From Ovis canadensis (Eukaryota > Chordata > Mammalia > Artiodactyla > Bovidae): a DNA stretch of 64,000 nucleotides. The stretch lies in assembly GCF_042477335.2 (NCBI RefSeq), contig NC_091245.1, positions 79,212,501 through 79,276,500 on the forward strand, read 5' to 3'. Shown here piece by piece: positions 22,851-35,372 of the stretch (position 1 is the first letter of the stretch; each line of letters starts with the position of its first letter). The notes under the pieces were generated by a model. The model ran no database searches. It was not told the DNA's origin and worked only from the letters and a program-made list of their open reading frames with translations. The position numbers and the translations under genes were made by a program.

Positions 22851-23824
22851 ACATAATTAATTTCTAATGTATGTAAATAGCAAGCTTTAATTGTTTTCCT
22901 TTTTATTACTTAGTTTACGTTCCTATCTAATATAAGTATAAATATACATATACTTATGTATGTCTAATATATGCATAACATATAAATATTTAAATTACCC
23001 AAAGTAATACACTTTTATTTCAAATAAGGAGGACACCAGGAGAGTAATTACCACATAACCTTCCTGAATTCTTCAGTTTTCAGCAATTTGAATTTAATGA
23101 TAGGGAGAAAACTCCAGTGGTTGAAAACCCTTGACTCAATTGTGGAAACATACACAAGTCATTTTTTATCTGTTTATCCTTTTGTCTCTCTGTTCAATTA
23201 ACAACTTCTCTCCTGCCACAGAAAAGAGATTTTTAAAATTATAAACAATGCAACATATACGAATTAGGATGGACGGAGGGTGACATAACCTGTGAAGGCA
23301 GTGTGCTAAGCCATCTGAGTCTAAACAATGCTTAAGGGCTCTGGGTATACATGTTAAGATCCCTTAAGCTCTTGAGAGACACTTGTTTACCTCACATATA
23401 TGAGAGCTGGTTTTTTCCCATTCGTTTAATTTAGTCAAAGCCATCTCCTGAACAATACTTGGTTACCCTCATTCATGTAATTTATGCAATTTTAAAGAAT
23501 TTAGGATGAATTTACTTTTAAAATGCTTTCTAATTTAGATGTCTCACTAATCTAATTTAGCCTTTTCTAAGTAAGAAGGATCAATGTGATTTTGCAATGC
23601 TGATATTAACAAATTTTCAGGAAATATATTCTTTGTAATTTATGTAAATAAAATTTACATCATTATGAAAAATGTACTGGACAGACTTTTCTCAAAATGA
23701 GATGGTATAATTAAGATAGTTTGACTTAAAATATATAGACAAAAAACTTGGAGTGTCCCAGGATACCTCAGAAAGGAAGGTTAGCATCCTTCAATGAAGT
23801 TAAAACAATGGAACAAAGAGAGAC
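22851..23824. other. Gene-free, AT-rich
   Basis: Nothing recognised. Confidence 0.4.
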
Positions 23825-23838
23825 TAAAGTTACTGTCT

Positions 23839-24060
23839 AAGAAATGAATCGCCAGTCTAGGTTTGATGCAGGATACAGGATGCTTGGGGCTGGTGCACTG
23901 GGATGACCCAGAGAGATGGTATGGGGAGGGAGGTGGGAGGGAGGCTCATGATTGGGAACTCATGTACACCCGTGGCAGATTCATGTTGATGTATGGCAAC
24001 ACCAATACAGTATTGTAAAGTAAAGTGAAATAAAAATAAATAAATAAAATAAAAAAATAA
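23839..24060 (+). mobile_element. L1 (bovine type) 3' end, 5'-truncated
   Basis: 222-bp sense insertion ending in an AAATA-rich tail. Contains 'gacccagagagatggtatgg' and 'gattcatgttgatgtatgg'. Perfect 14-bp target duplication 'taaagttactgtct' at 23825-23838 and 24061-24074, so it is fairly young. Confidence 0.9.
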
Positions 24061-24124
24061 TAAAGTTACTGTCTCTAGGAACAGGAACCACAGATAGAGG
24101 CAACTTGGAAACTTTTTTGAAATT

Positions 24125-24630
24125 CTTCAATTTAAAAGAATTTTTACTAGACTATATTTCAGAGCAAAATTGAATGGACTGTATAGAAATCACCCATATA
24201 TGCTCTACCTCCATGTGCATAGCCTCTCCCACTATCAACATCCTCCAGTTGCGTGGTGCATTTGCTCCAACTGTACCTGGGCTGACACATCATTATCAAC
24301 CACAGTTCAGAGTTTACACTAAGGCTTACTTTTGATGTTGTACATTCTATGGGTTTGGACAATTGTTTAATGTATGACATATATTCATCATTATAGCACC
24401 ATGTACAAGAGTTTCATTGCCTTCAAACTCCTCTGTGTTTAGTCTGTCCAGCCCTTCCACCCCCTTCAACCCTGATGACCCCTGATCTTTGTCACCATAA
24501 CTTCCCAGAATGTCATGTGATTAGAATCACACAGCGATTCTATTCTCTATTCTCTTAGTGATAATGCATTTTAGCTTCCTTCATGTCTTTTCATGGACCA
24601 ATAGTCCTATATCACTGTTAATTTGAAACT
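24125..24630 (-). mobile_element. Probable old L1 3' region
   Basis: Antisense old-L1-like text: 'gaatcacacagcgattc', 'cttagtgataatgcattttagc', 'ttttcatggaccaatag'. Badly decayed. Confidence 0.5.
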
Positions 24631-24734
24631 GAAATAAAAAATCAAAATAACACTGATTTATAATCTAGCCGTTTTCAAATGATCCATTCCATGTGAAATA
24701 ATTCAGGATTAATCTGGAACACTTTTATTGAGTA

Positions 24735-24895
24735 ACTCATCATCAATATTTATTGAGCATCTCTATGTGTCAGGCACTATGCTGGGTACTAGTATATATA
24801 GGGCAGTATAAGAGATAGACAAAATATTTGTCTTAATGGAACTTACATTCCAGTTGGAGGCTCAGACAATAAATAAGTAAGCAATATAGAATAAC
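24735..24895 (-). mobile_element. L2 LINE fragment
   Basis: Antisense: 'tattgagcatctctatgtgtc', 'aggcactatgctgggtac', 'gaacttacattccagttgg'. Confidence 0.75.
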
Positions 24896-25024
24896 AAATA
24901 CTCATTGAGTTATTCTCTTTTTCCTTCCTTTCATTTCTTTCTTTTTTGCTTTATCTCTTCAACATTTTCACTATTTTTCAAGCATTGGTAAGGAGATAAA
25001 AGTATAATTTATCATCCAACACTG

Positions 25025-25165
25025 CTATAGACTCTGTGAGACCTCTGACAACTCACTTTTCTCCCTAGGCATTTTCCCTGGCCTGTAAAATAAGAATGGC
25101 AATCCCTGCTTACTACTTAGATGGGAGAACAAACAAAAGTTGTTACTTTGCTTTAAAAGCACAGT
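25025..25165 (+). mobile_element. Possible MIR fragment
   Basis: 'ctggcctgtaaaataagaatgg' fits the MIR core. Weak elsewhere. Confidence 0.4.
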
Positions 25166-25744
25166 AATACCTTCAATTTGCCAGCCAGAGTTGTGAAATT
25201 AAAATGCCTTTGGATTTCTTATCAATTTAAAATTCATATTTATGCACACACAATTCAGTTCAATCTTCTTAAAAATAAACACATAAATGTGGCAGCAATC
25301 ACTGTTTTTTCCTTCTCATGGCTTAGTCTGCTGTGCAATGCAGAACAAGATGCTGTCTTAATGTTTCATCTCAGCAGTGCACAATGGAGAGAGAAAATCA
25401 TAGCCTAGAGTGCCCTTAATTACCTCTGCAATTCATGTGAATAATTGGATCTTTTTGAGGCTTGTGAAAATGACATAATAAAAGAAAATACAAATGTAAA
25501 AGACAGCTAATTTCAAACCCGTAAGGTGAATTTGGAAACTTTAAAAACAGTTGCATAACGTATTTGTTGGTGAATCTGTCTTCATTTTGTTTCTAAAATA
25601 GCTGGAGAAATGATTCATGAGAAAGATCAACTGTTGAGTGGATTTTCAAAGCTGGAAACTTCTTTGATTTTGTTTATATGAAGCAAAATTCCTTCTGAAA
25701 TTTTTATTTACTGTGAAGTTATATGTATTTATATAAATATATAT
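25166..25744. other. Gene-free, no recognised feature
   Basis: A 76-codon plus frame at 25178 shows no domain. Confidence 0.4.
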
Positions 25745-26130
25745 TGTTGTTTTTGTTCAGTCACTCAGTCATGTCCAACTATTTGCGACCCCATGGAGTG
25801 CAGCATGCCAGGCTTCCCTGTCCTTCACTAACTCCCAGAGTTTGCTCATGTCCATTGAGTCAACGATGCCATCCAACCATCTCATTCCCTTTCCCTCCCT
25901 ACTCTTCTTGCCCTCAATTTTTCCCAATATCAGGGTCTTTTCCAATGAGTTAGCTCTTCGCATCAGGTGGCCAAAGTATTGGAGCTTCAGCTTCAGCATC
26001 AGTCCCTTCAATGACTATTCAGAGTTGATTTCCTTTAGGATGGACTGGTTGGATCTCTTTGTTGTCCAATGGTCTTTCGGAGTCTTCTCTAGCACCACAG
26101 TTTGAAAGCATCAGTTCGTTGGCTCTCAGC
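25745..26130 (-). mobile_element. BovB LINE 3' end, 5'-truncated
   Basis: Antisense, from 'ttgttcagtcactcag' to 'tcagttcgttggctctc'. It breaks off next to a TA-rich tract. Confidence 0.92.
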
Positions 26131-26186
26131 CTTATATAGATATATATAACAAGGTATATATATGTATATATATATAACTTATAAAT
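26131..26186. repeat. TA-rich microsatellite
   Basis: Imperfect (TA)n at the 5' side of the BovB insertion. Confidence 0.8.
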
Positions 26187-26924
26187 AAATATACATAAAG
26201 AATGAGTCATTTTTGCTGTTCTTCATTTAAAGATTTCATTCTGAATACTCAGGTTTTGCTCACATATTACTTTACAGATGTGTAATCCTTCAATTGGACA
26301 GAGATTACTCTCCTTCAGGAGAAGGCAATCTTACTGAATGTTAGTGCAGTTTCTCTGCATTTCTGATGCCTCTCAAGATCCTCCAGCCTTGTCAAGTTAA
26401 GCGACCCACCAGTCACATGTTTGCCCAAGAGCTGCTTCTTGCATTCATACCCTATGCCCTGGCTGTCTGGTGCTCTCCCCACCACTACACAAGCAAGGTT
26501 CTATGAAGAGGGAGGAGAGGCCCAGCTAGGCTTTGCAGTTGAAGTCCTAAACTGGAAGAATAGAGGTAGAAATGGAAGAATATTTTGGGGGACCCAGGAC
26601 CCAAGAAGGCAAGTAATGAAATGCTAGTGGTGGAAAGGACCTTAGAGGTGCAGAGAGTGGGGGAGTCTTGCCTTAGGCCACTGATTGAGTCCCTTGGATC
26701 TGTCCCATGATGCCTACTTCAGAGCTCCTCTCACTGGGCCTACTGTTCTCAGGGCAGAGCTCTTCTTAGGCCTTTCCGATGCTGGGCCAGGGAGCCTGAG
26801 CCTGCCATGGTGCACTGGTATCCAAAGCCAGCATCTCAGACAGGCCAATCCTTGCCACTTAGAGCAACAACCCAAGGCCATATCATCCCGCCTTCATGCT
26901 CAGCATGTTACTTGTTGCTTTCTG
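26187..26924. other. Gene-free, no recognised feature
   Basis: Somewhat GC-richer at 26680-26900. The open frames show no family I know. Confidence 0.4.
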
Positions 26925-27064
26925 ATATCTTAACTTATTTACTTGTATCATGGAACATAAACTCCATGGTACAAGGGAACCTATTCGTCTTTCTCAAGGC
27001 TGCAGTGCCAATTCCTAGAAGAATGTCTGTTTGTTTACAGTAGGTGTTCAGTTACTAATTATTG
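26925..27064 (+). mobile_element. L2 LINE 3' end
   Basis: 'gaacataaactccatggtac', 'cagtaggtgttcagttac', 'attgaataaataaatgaag'. Confidence 0.65.
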
Positions 27065-27079
27065 AATAAATAAATGAAG

Positions 27080-27244
27080 GCCCAGGGGCTTCCCTGGTGG
27101 TCCAGTGGCTACGACTTCATGCTTTCAATGCACAAAGTGGGGGGTCTGGGTTCGAGTCCTGGTAGGAAAACTAGATCTCATGCCGCAACTAAGACCTGAT
27201 GCAGCCAAATAAATAGTAAAAAGTAAAATAAGTAAATATTTATA
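27080..27244 (+). mobile_element. CHR-type SINE, short form
   Basis: 'ggcttccctggtggtccag', 'gggttcgagtcctgg', AAATA tail. 15-bp duplication 'aataaataaatgaag' at 27065 and 27245, inside the L2 end. Confidence 0.85.
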
Positions 27245-27259
27245 AATAAATAAATGAAG

Positions 27260-27629
27260 ATCTGTTTTTATCTCTGACTCCAGGATTGCTTTAGTTTAGT
27301 TTCTGATTGGTGCTTAATCATCAGTGGTTTGGAACATCACAGCTCTTAGCTTTTCCTGGTATGCGTTTATTGACCTATAAACACAGACATGGGATGATTC
27401 TTTAAGGGATTCTCTGTTAGCCTTTTGTAATGTAAGGAACCCTTCCCTCCCATGGAGACTACCCGTCCAGCCTCAATACAGAGAACAAACAGATCTTAGG
27501 CATTTAGAGAAACAATTCTGATGGTAGTGAAGCCAGTTAGGAGGAAGGTGTTATAAACAGGAGGTAAGAATCTAACAATGACATTCAAAGGATGATGAAG
27601 AAATGAATTCAGATGCCCAATCAGAGGAC
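27260..27629. other. Gene-free, no recognised feature
   Basis: Nothing recognised. Confidence 0.4.
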
Positions 27630-27853
27630 GACAGGCTTCCCTGGTGGATCATATGGTAAAGAAACTGCCTGCAATGTGGGAGATGTGGGTTCAATCCCTG
27701 GGTTGGGAAGATCCTATGGAGAAGAAAATGGCAACCCACTCCAGGAATCTTACCTGGAGAATTCCAATTCCTTGGACAAAGGAGCCTGGCAAGCTATAGT
27801 CCATGGGGATGCAAAGAGTCAGACATGACTGAGTGATCAACATTTTCACTTTG
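27630..27853 (+). mobile_element. Bov-tA SINE, full-length
   Basis: Complete. 'aattccaattccttgg' replaces the usual 'aattccatgg' by a short expansion. Confidence 0.94.
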
Positions 27854-28261
27854 GAAGACAACAGTCTTCACAGTAAATTTCACAGAGAGGGTGAGAGAAA
27901 GGGAGCAGTCAGAATGGGCTCAATATTCTAGCTTGTCTGATGAGATGAGTGCTTGCTATTAACTGATATGCATGACACAGAGTAGGCTGAGTTGTTCTGA
28001 AAAAAGAATGGTGAAAATGAGATAGTTGGGCCTTGGATATTTTTATGTTGAGGTGGAAATTAACTGTTCAAAAAGGGGTTTGCAATAAATATTTGAGACT
28101 CGAATCTATAGCTTAGGAGAAAGGCAGACTAGAAATGTACATTTCAAATTTGTCTACATGTGATAGATCAAGCCAGCCTTAGAAGTAGATGAGAATAAAA
28201 CAAAAAAGTATGAATGAATAAGATGGTAGACCAAGGATATAACACTTGAAGAGGCAATAGG

Positions 28262-28390
28262 CGCAGTAGGGAAAAACTGGGACTTTGGACGCATTACTCA
28301 ATCTTTCTGTGCCTCAGTTTTTCCATCTGTAAAATGGGTTGTTTAATATAACAAAATGCTTATTAGTACCTGGAACATAAAACAGATTAT
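28262..28390 (+). mobile_element. MIR SINE
   Basis: 'ttactcaatctttctgtgcc' followed by 'catctgtaaaatgggttg'. Confidence 0.75.
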
Positions 28391-28424
28391 ATAATTATTT
28401 CCTATTTGGGGGGATAAGCATATT

Positions 28425-28642
28425 CCAGGTGGTACTAGTGGTAAAGAACCTGCCTGCCAATTTAGGAGATGTAAGAGACCCAAAGTTTTGATTCATGTGC
28501 TGGGAAGACCCCCGGAGAAGGAAATGGCAACCTGTTCCAGTGTTCTTGCCTGGAAGATCCCATGGATGGAAGAGCCTGGCAGGCTACAGTCCATGGGATC
28601 ACAAAGTTGGACACGACTGAAGCAACTTAGCACACAGCACTA
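28425..28642 (+). mobile_element. Bov-tA SINE
   Basis: Complete except for a worn B-box region ('tttgattcatgtgctggg'). Confidence 0.92.
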
Positions 28643-29252
28643 TTTAAGGTAATGTAGAAAAAGAGAAGGCAGTTAAGAGTTCTGGGAAAGAGAAATCTGA
28701 GTCAGAAGAGAACGAGAGAGAGCAGCGCTATAAGTAGAGTTTAACGCGGGGGTATCAACCGTGCCAAACGTTATAGTAAGTTCCCGTAAGTGGGGATTCC
28801 TGAGAGGCCTTTGTCTCTGTTGGTTAGTCACTTCTGTTCTTAGAAAGGGCAAACTCAGGAGAACAACTGCAGCAGAAGTCTTACTGCTAGGATTTAAGAG
28901 CAAATCAAAAATGGCCTCTCTTCAGAGATAGTAAATTGGACACTTTCACTTCCTTCCTCTCCTGACACTTCACTGACATTATAGTAATGGGATTTTTTTT
29001 TTTCCCCTCTCATAAACAAAGAGAAAGAAATGACAAGAGATGACAATAACAGAATTCTGGAAACTGAAAACCAGAGAATGGATGCTAATTTACTTAGTAC
29101 AATTAAGAAAACTGAAAACTAAGCCTGTCACAGGGGAAGCCCCAAAAGAAGTTGAGTTATGATATAGAACCCCAGAAAACCCAGAATTGGGGATTTTAGG
29201 TGTCTCTGAAAGTGGGGTTGAAAGTTAAGATGAAAACAGAAAGTTCTGCTTT
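28643..29252. other. Gene-free, no recognised feature
   Basis: Short poly(T) near 28992. Nothing else recognised. Confidence 0.4.
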
Positions 29253-29262
29253 AGAAGCAGTT

Positions 29263-30547
29263 CAGTTCAGTTCAGTTGTTCAGTCGTGTCCCACTCTTTG
29301 CAACCCCATGGACTGCAGCATGCTAGGCCTCCCTGTCCATCATCAACTCCTGGAGCTTGCTCAAACTTATGTCCATCAAGTCGGTGATGCCATCCGACTA
29401 TCTCATCCTCTATTGTCCCTTCTCCTCCTGCTTTCAGTCTTTCCCAGCATCAGGATCTTTTACAATGAGTTGGTTCTTCGCATCAGGTGACCAAAATACT
29501 GGAGTTTCAGCTTCAGCATCAGTCCTTCCAATGAATATTCAGGACTGATTTCCTTTAGGATGGACTGGTTGCATCTCCTTGCAGTTCAATGGACTCTCAA
29601 GAGTCTTCTCCAACACCACAGTTCAAAAGCATCAATTCTTCAGTGCTCAGCTCTCAAATCCATAAATAACTATTGGGAAAACCTTAGCTTTGACTAGACG
29701 GACCTTTGTTGGCAAAGTAATGTCTCTGCTTTTTAGCATGCTTTTCTTCCAAGGAATAAGCATCTTTTAATTTCATGGCTGCAGTCACCATTTTCAGTGA
29801 TTTGGGACCCCCCCCTCCAAACTAAAATCTCTCATTGTTTCCATTGTTTCCCCATCTATCTGCCATGAAGTGATGGGACCCTATGTCATGATCTTAGTTT
29901 TCTGAATGTTGAGTTTTAAGCCAACTTTTTCACTCTCCTCTTTCACTTTCGATCAAAAGGCTTTTTAGTTCCTCTTCACTTTCTGCCATAAGGGTGGTGT
30001 CATCTGCATATCTGAGGTTATTGATATTTCTCCTGGCAATCTTGATTCCAGCTTGTGGTTCAGCATTTCACATGATGTACTCTGTATATAAGTTAAATAA
30101 GTAGGGTGACAATATACAGCCTTGATGTACTGCTTTCCCAATTTGGAACCAGTCAGTTGTTCCATGTCCATTTCTAACTGTTGCTTCTTGATCTGCATAC
30201 AGATTTCTCAGAAGGCATCAGATAGTCTGGTATTCCCATCTCTCTCAGAATTTTCCACAGTTTGTTGTGATCCACACAGTCAAAGGCTTTGGCATAGTCA
30301 ATAAAGCAGAGTAGATGATTTTCTGGAACGCTCTTGCTTTTTCAATGATCCAACAGATGTTGGCAATCTGATTTCTGGTTCCCCTGCTTTTTCTAAATCC
30401 AGCTTGAACATCTGGAAGTTCACGGTTCATGTACTGTTGAAGCCTGGTTTGGAGAATTTTGAACATTACTTTTCGAGCATGTGAGATGAGTGCAATTGTG
30501 CAGTAGTTTGACTTTCTTTGGGACTGGAATGAAAACTGACCTTTCCC
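29263..30547 (-). mobile_element. BovB LINE, 1.3-kb 5'-truncated copy
   Basis: Antisense from the (CAGTT)n tail to mid reverse transcriptase ('ttgtgcagtagtttgac'). The exact 10-bp target duplication 'agaagcagtt' at 29253-29262 and 30548-30557 fixes both ends. The coding part has several indels and one C-run (29809-29817), so no functional protein. The largest open minus frame, 30245-30574, covers only a fragment before the catalytic box. Confidence 0.95.
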
Positions 30548-30572
30548 AGAAGCAGTTAGACTCTTATAAATC

Positions 30573-30575
<3 letters not shown>

Positions 30576-30615
<40 letters not shown>
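30576..30615. repeat. (TA)20 microsatellite
   Basis: 40 bp of pure TA, directly abutting a head-truncated Bov-tA. Confidence 0.98.
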
Positions 30616-30618
<3 letters not shown>

Positions 30619-30780
30619 CCTGGTTTGATCCCTGGGTCAGGAAGATCCCCTGGAGAAGGAAATGGCAACTCACTCCTGTATTCTTGCCTAGAGAATCTCA
30701 TGGACAGAGGAGCCTGGCAGGCCACAGTCCATGAGGTCAAAAGAGTCACACACAACTTAGTGACTAAACCAACTAGCAAA
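30616..30780 (+). mobile_element. Bov-tA SINE, head missing
   Basis: Begins at the B-box ('ggtttgatccctgggtcagg'). The preceding (TA)n stands where the A-box half should be. Confidence 0.9.
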
Positions 30781-30934
30781 TGCATAACTAATATATAAAA
30801 AATTAAAAGCTGAAAGGAAACTTAAAAAAAAAAAGAAGCGTTTATCATCACCTCATCACCTCATACTGCCTCACCATGACTTTCCCTAACCTTGCATAAC
30901 CAGAATGGCTGTCTCTTCACGCTTGGGGCAGAAG

Positions 30935-31140
30935 CTGTGGGGTATTTTATTGAAGTATAGTTGATTTATAATATTGCATTAGTTTCAGGTGTACAGCAAA
31001 GTTATTGTCATTCATATACATGTACTCATTCATTTTCAGCTCATTTGGTCATATAGGTCATCAGACTATGGAGTAAGAGTTTCCTCTGCTCTAGAGTAGA
31101 TCCTTGTTATTACCAAATGACCTTGACTAAGGAACACTAC
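30935..31140 (-). mobile_element. L1 3' end fragment
   Basis: Antisense: 'ttattgaagtatagttgattt', 'ttcaggtgtacagcaaag', 'gtagatccttgttatt'. Confidence 0.75.
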
Positions 31141-31790
31141 AGTACAAATGGATGGATTAAGTGGAAGTCTCTGCTGAACAGTGAGACACCCCAGGTCCAT
31201 TCTCTCTTTTTCTAGGATGCTGCAATCAAGTTTATAGATTCTGGGAAAGAGGGTGAAAGACTTTTTCCTCTTGATAAATATGTACCCCAGGAGAAAAAAG
31301 CCTGAAGCTACTTATAGGGGTCTTCCAGTGAAATGGTCAACCAGGTTATCTTCCAGTGCTGTCCACCACTTAGCAAGCTCAGCTCATCCACACAGTGCCC
31401 TCATGGTCTTTGTATGTGTCTAAAATCTTAACAAGGACAAATGGTACCCTGGGCATTTCTATTTATCTTCTCTTTGCATGTAGTGTCTGCAATATGGTGT
31501 TGGTGCTAAGAGCAAGAAAGAGCAAGTGCCAGGAAGGAGCCATATTCTTTTTATGACCTAGCCTTGGAAGTCACTCAGCATCATTTATACCTCATTCTGG
31601 TTAAAAAGGGCCACCAGGTTCAGTTGGAGGCAACAGAGAGTGCCCCCTTGGTGGGGAGGTATAAATTATTACATTGTGGGAAGGCCTTGTGGGGTGGGAC
31701 AGGACAAAGCAATAAACACAGCAGACACACAAAGGATAGGGAGGGAGGAGGGGATCACAATTCTTCGCAACTCCGGATGCTAGAAGATGA
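31141..31790. other. Gene-free, no recognised feature
   Basis: Overlapping frames of about 80 codons on both strands near 31564-31855 carry no recognisable domain. Confidence 0.4.
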
Positions 31791-32774
31791 TGCAACAGTG
31801 CCTTAAACATCATCAAACAAAACAGCTTTCGACGCAGAATTTTATACTCAGCCAAGCTCTGACTAAAGAGTTCAGGCAGAATATTTGTGTATATTCAACT
31901 TCTCAAGGATTTTATCTTCCATGTACCTTCAAACCAGGAAACTCCTGGCAGCTGTGATCCATCAATATGAAGGCATAAAGAAGGAAGCAGAGCCAGGAAT
32001 TGAGGCCCCAAATAGGAGAGAAGTGGAGGACAACCCAGGACAATACCCATGCAGCAGCTGAGGCTAGAGAGAAGAACAGGGGACTCAGGAGTGATGTCCC
32101 CGTTAATCTGCTCTATTTTCTCAGGTGTTTGAATGCCCTGAAAGTAAGGGAAGGAATTAGTAATAAGCATATAAGAGAATGAATGAAGAAAATAACAATA
32201 TTTAAATCTAGAGAAAAGCAAAGAGTACACTTGAAACATGTCTTAGTACACACATGACTAAGCTGCGAGTAAAATTTGAATAGTTGCAATAATATAAAAA
32301 TTAATATTTGATCTGTGTTTTGGGGACAGGAAACTGGAAAGGAGTTGGGGGAAGAGTGTGTTTGAGAGCTAAATCCTAACATTCAAAGGATAAAGTCAAC
32401 ACATACTTATTAAAATAGAAAAAAATCCAAAAATCAACATAGGTACATTATTAGAAAACATGGAAGCAAATTGTTTGTTATTTAGTTGCTAAGTCATGTC
32501 CCACTCTTTGCAGTCCCATAGACTAGCCCCCCAGGCTCCTCTGTCCATAGGATTTCCAGGCAAGAATACTGGAGCGGGTTGCCGTTTCCTTCTCCAAGGG
32601 ATCTTCCAGACCTAGAGACGGAATCCTTGTGTCCTGCGTCTCCTGCACTGGCAGGTGGATTCTTTACCACTGACACCACCAGGGGAGGGCATGGAAGCAA
32701 ATATACACAGGAAAAGCAAAAGAAGTAAAAGTAGTTATCACTGAGGAGAAAGGGATGGGGGAGAATTATTTCAT
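31791..32774 (+). mobile_element. Old L1 (L1ME-like) 3' end, split by a SINE
   Basis: Sense text matching the L1ME 3' end as I recall it: 'gcagaattttatactcagcc', 'caggggactcaggagtgatgt', 'tctcaggtgtttgaatgcc'. It resumes after a Bov-tA at 32703. Non-coding. Confidence 0.65.
32472..32689 (-). mobile_element. Bov-tA SINE, full-length
   Basis: Antisense. Perfect 13-bp target duplication 'catggaagcaaat' at 32459-32471 and 32690-32702. Confidence 0.96.
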
Positions 32775-32785
32775 AAATTAATAAC

Positions 32786-32935
32786 TTTTTTTTGGTCTGT
32801 TTCTGTTTTTTGGGGGGAGGGATGGGGAGGGCTGGTCCATGCCTCATGCAGGATCTTCCTGGACCAGGGATTGAACCAATACCACCTGAAGTGGAAACAC
32901 AATGTCTTAACTATTGGACCACCAAGGAAGTCCTT
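32786..32935 (-). mobile_element. CHR-type SINE
   Basis: Antisense. Target duplication 'aaattaataac'/'aaattaacaac' at 32775 and 32936. Contains an expanded G tract near 32812-32830. Confidence 0.88.
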
Positions 32936-32946
32936 AAATTAACAAC

Positions 32947-34483
32947 GTTTATAGAAATATTTCATTTAAAAATTACATACACATCTCGATTAAAATAAAA
33001 ATTACTGTCTAAAAAATCATGAACGGAAATTTCTGCCAAAACATGAAGGTTTGTACATGTTTTCTCCCTTTTTCAATCCTACCAGATGCAGTGAAATAAA
33101 CTTATTGGGGCAAAGAGAATGGAAGAAGAAACAAGAGCAAGGCAGGAGCTTACAAACTAGCAGGTCCTCATTGACAAAAAGAGCACAAAATCAGATTTGA
33201 AAATGAATAGAATAAAAGATGTCACAACAAACTGCTAATTTTAAAAAGCCAGCAGACATCATGACATCAAAAAAATAGCAGTGTTTTTATCAACTGCCTT
33301 GGGGATTTTTTGATACTTTTTTTTTATAGCTTTGGCTATATTGCCTTCCACCTACTCTTCATGTGATAAAATGTTAAATCTATCATTAGAATAGAAAGGC
33401 AATTTAGTCTTCCCTCTAGCATACTGCTCAAAGAAAGTTTTTAAATTGATGAGTTAGAAGACCTTCTTTTAGCTTCGACATTACTATTGGTGGTGTCATA
33501 TAAGCTTTTAGGACTGTTGCCAAATTTAAGAAAGTAGCGGCCTATTTTTTCATATATAAACTATAGGACTTTAAAACATTTCAAGTTTTCTTGTGTTTTG
33601 ACTAATTGCAAATGTACTTAGATGGAGATGATCATAAACCATTTGTTATTAGTATCTTTATGTCACAGTAACATATCTTGAACTTTATAACATTTTTGTC
33701 CATGTTAGTTGTTTTGTGTGTCAAGTCAGCAGGAAACTTTTTGTAGTTTTTTATGGTTACTTACTCTTCATTATATGGATTATCAACAATAATCCATAAA
33801 CATATTCATTGCTTCTATTCAAAACATGTATCTTCCTTTTAATAACATATTATGGTCTTGGTATGATCTGATATTACTTCTTCCTCAGCATCAGAAAAAT
33901 TTCTGTTTATTTAATTGCCCATTCTACTGCTTTTGTTTCACAGTCTATAAATTTTAATATGAATTTTCTCTCAATCCTTCAATAAATAGATGTATAGGTG
34001 ACAGAATAAAGTATCTTTTATATATGCCCAAATGAAGAGTCTGTAATTTCTCATATATTTTATTGACATAGTCCTAAACTTATTCCCAAATTGCAATAGT
34101 TATTTATACCCTACAAATACTGGACATATACACAAGTTCCGATTAATCTTTTTTGGGTGAATTCCATCAAAAGCGGGGAAAAAGTATATGATGTGTTTAA
34201 TAATTATATATACTAAGTCATCAAGAATATTCTGGAAAGAAGAGAACTTCTGTTTTCACGAGGGATCAGTGAGAATCAAATGCTCCGGTTACATGTTACA
34301 CATGACATCTTGGAAAGTATTTCCCAGACTAACTTCTAGCTTAGAGTCACGTGACACTGGTCTTGCATTTTATATCATGACAGCACGAATAGCCATTGAG
34401 GGCAGTGGAAATTCTGAAAATCAGTTCTACACTTGGATAGCTAGTAATAACTTGGAAGTAACTGTGATCTCTCTCAAATCCGT
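32947..34483. other. Gene-free, AT-rich
   Basis: Long AT-rich stretch without a recognised repeat or gene. Confidence 0.4.
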
Positions 34484-34710
34484 GCCTGCTAAGTCACTTT
34501 GCTCATGTCTGACTCTTTGTGACGTTATGGACTATAGCCCTCCAGGCTCCTCTGTCCAGGGGATTCTCCAGGCAAGTATACTGGAGTGGGTTGCCATGCC
34601 CACGTCCAGGGGATCCTCCCAACCCACGTATCGAACCCGCATCTCTTATGTCTCCAGCAGTGGGCACTGGCAGGTGTGTTCTTTACCACTAGCCATCTGG
34701 GAAGCCCCGA
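34484..34710 (-). mobile_element. Bov-tA SINE, full-length
   Basis: Antisense, tail 'tgcctgctaagtcac', head 'ccatctgggaagccc'. Open frames running through it (34188-34799 plus) are chance. Confidence 0.94.
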
Positions 34711-35158
34711 TTTCACTCACATATCCTTCTACATTGAATCTAAATGTAGACCCCCGTCCTTTACTCAAACTAAATGCAGCTCAACTTCCCCTCAGCTAGA
34801 TCCCAAAAATGCCTACAGTAACTCCAAAAGCAACCCTACACATCAGGAAATGAAACAGATGAGACTTCCTAATGGAAAGAAACAAGCAACGTAGTCATGG
34901 ATAAAATGGCTTACTTTTCGTATTTATACAACCATGTGGACATATTGCTAGAACTCCTTCCAAGGAAGCAGGACCTTGGAAGCAGGACAGGAAAGTTTGA
35001 GCTATGTTAGCTTCAAGGTTAATTGCCTCTGACAATACCAATTAAATTTTGGAAAACAAATTAATGTGTGTTAATGGCTTGTCAGACTAGAGAAAGTTGA
35101 ACCTTGTGCTAGAAGCAGGGCAATTCTAGAGGCAAGTTAAATCACCACGGTGGGTACA
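34711..35158. other. Gene-free, no recognised feature
   Basis: Tandem 'aaggaagcaggaccttggaagcaggac' type duplication at 34961-34990. Nothing else seen. Confidence 0.4.
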
Positions 35159-35372
35159 CACGTGCTAAGTCCCTTCAGTCACGGCAGACTCTTTGTGACC
35201 CCATGGACCGTAGCCCACCAGGCTCCTCTGTCCATGGGATTCTCCAGACTGGAGTGGGCTGCCATGCCCTCCTCCAGGGGATCTTCCCAACCCAAGGATT
35301 GAACCCAGGTCTCTTACATCTCCTGCATTTGCAGGTAGGTTCTTTACCACTAGCGCCGCCTGGGAAGCGCAA
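35159..35372 (-). mobile_element. Bov-tA SINE, full-length
   Basis: Antisense, with an internal deletion after 'ttctccagactggag' (the usual 'gcaagaatactggag' is shortened). Confidence 0.94.

Noticed and set aside
31564..31855. Facing frames of about 80 codons on both strands
   Set aside because: No homology recognised. Size is within chance expectation.
34188..34799. 203-codon plus frame
   Set aside because: Its second half translates an antisense Bov-tA SINE; the first half is unique DNA with no known domain.
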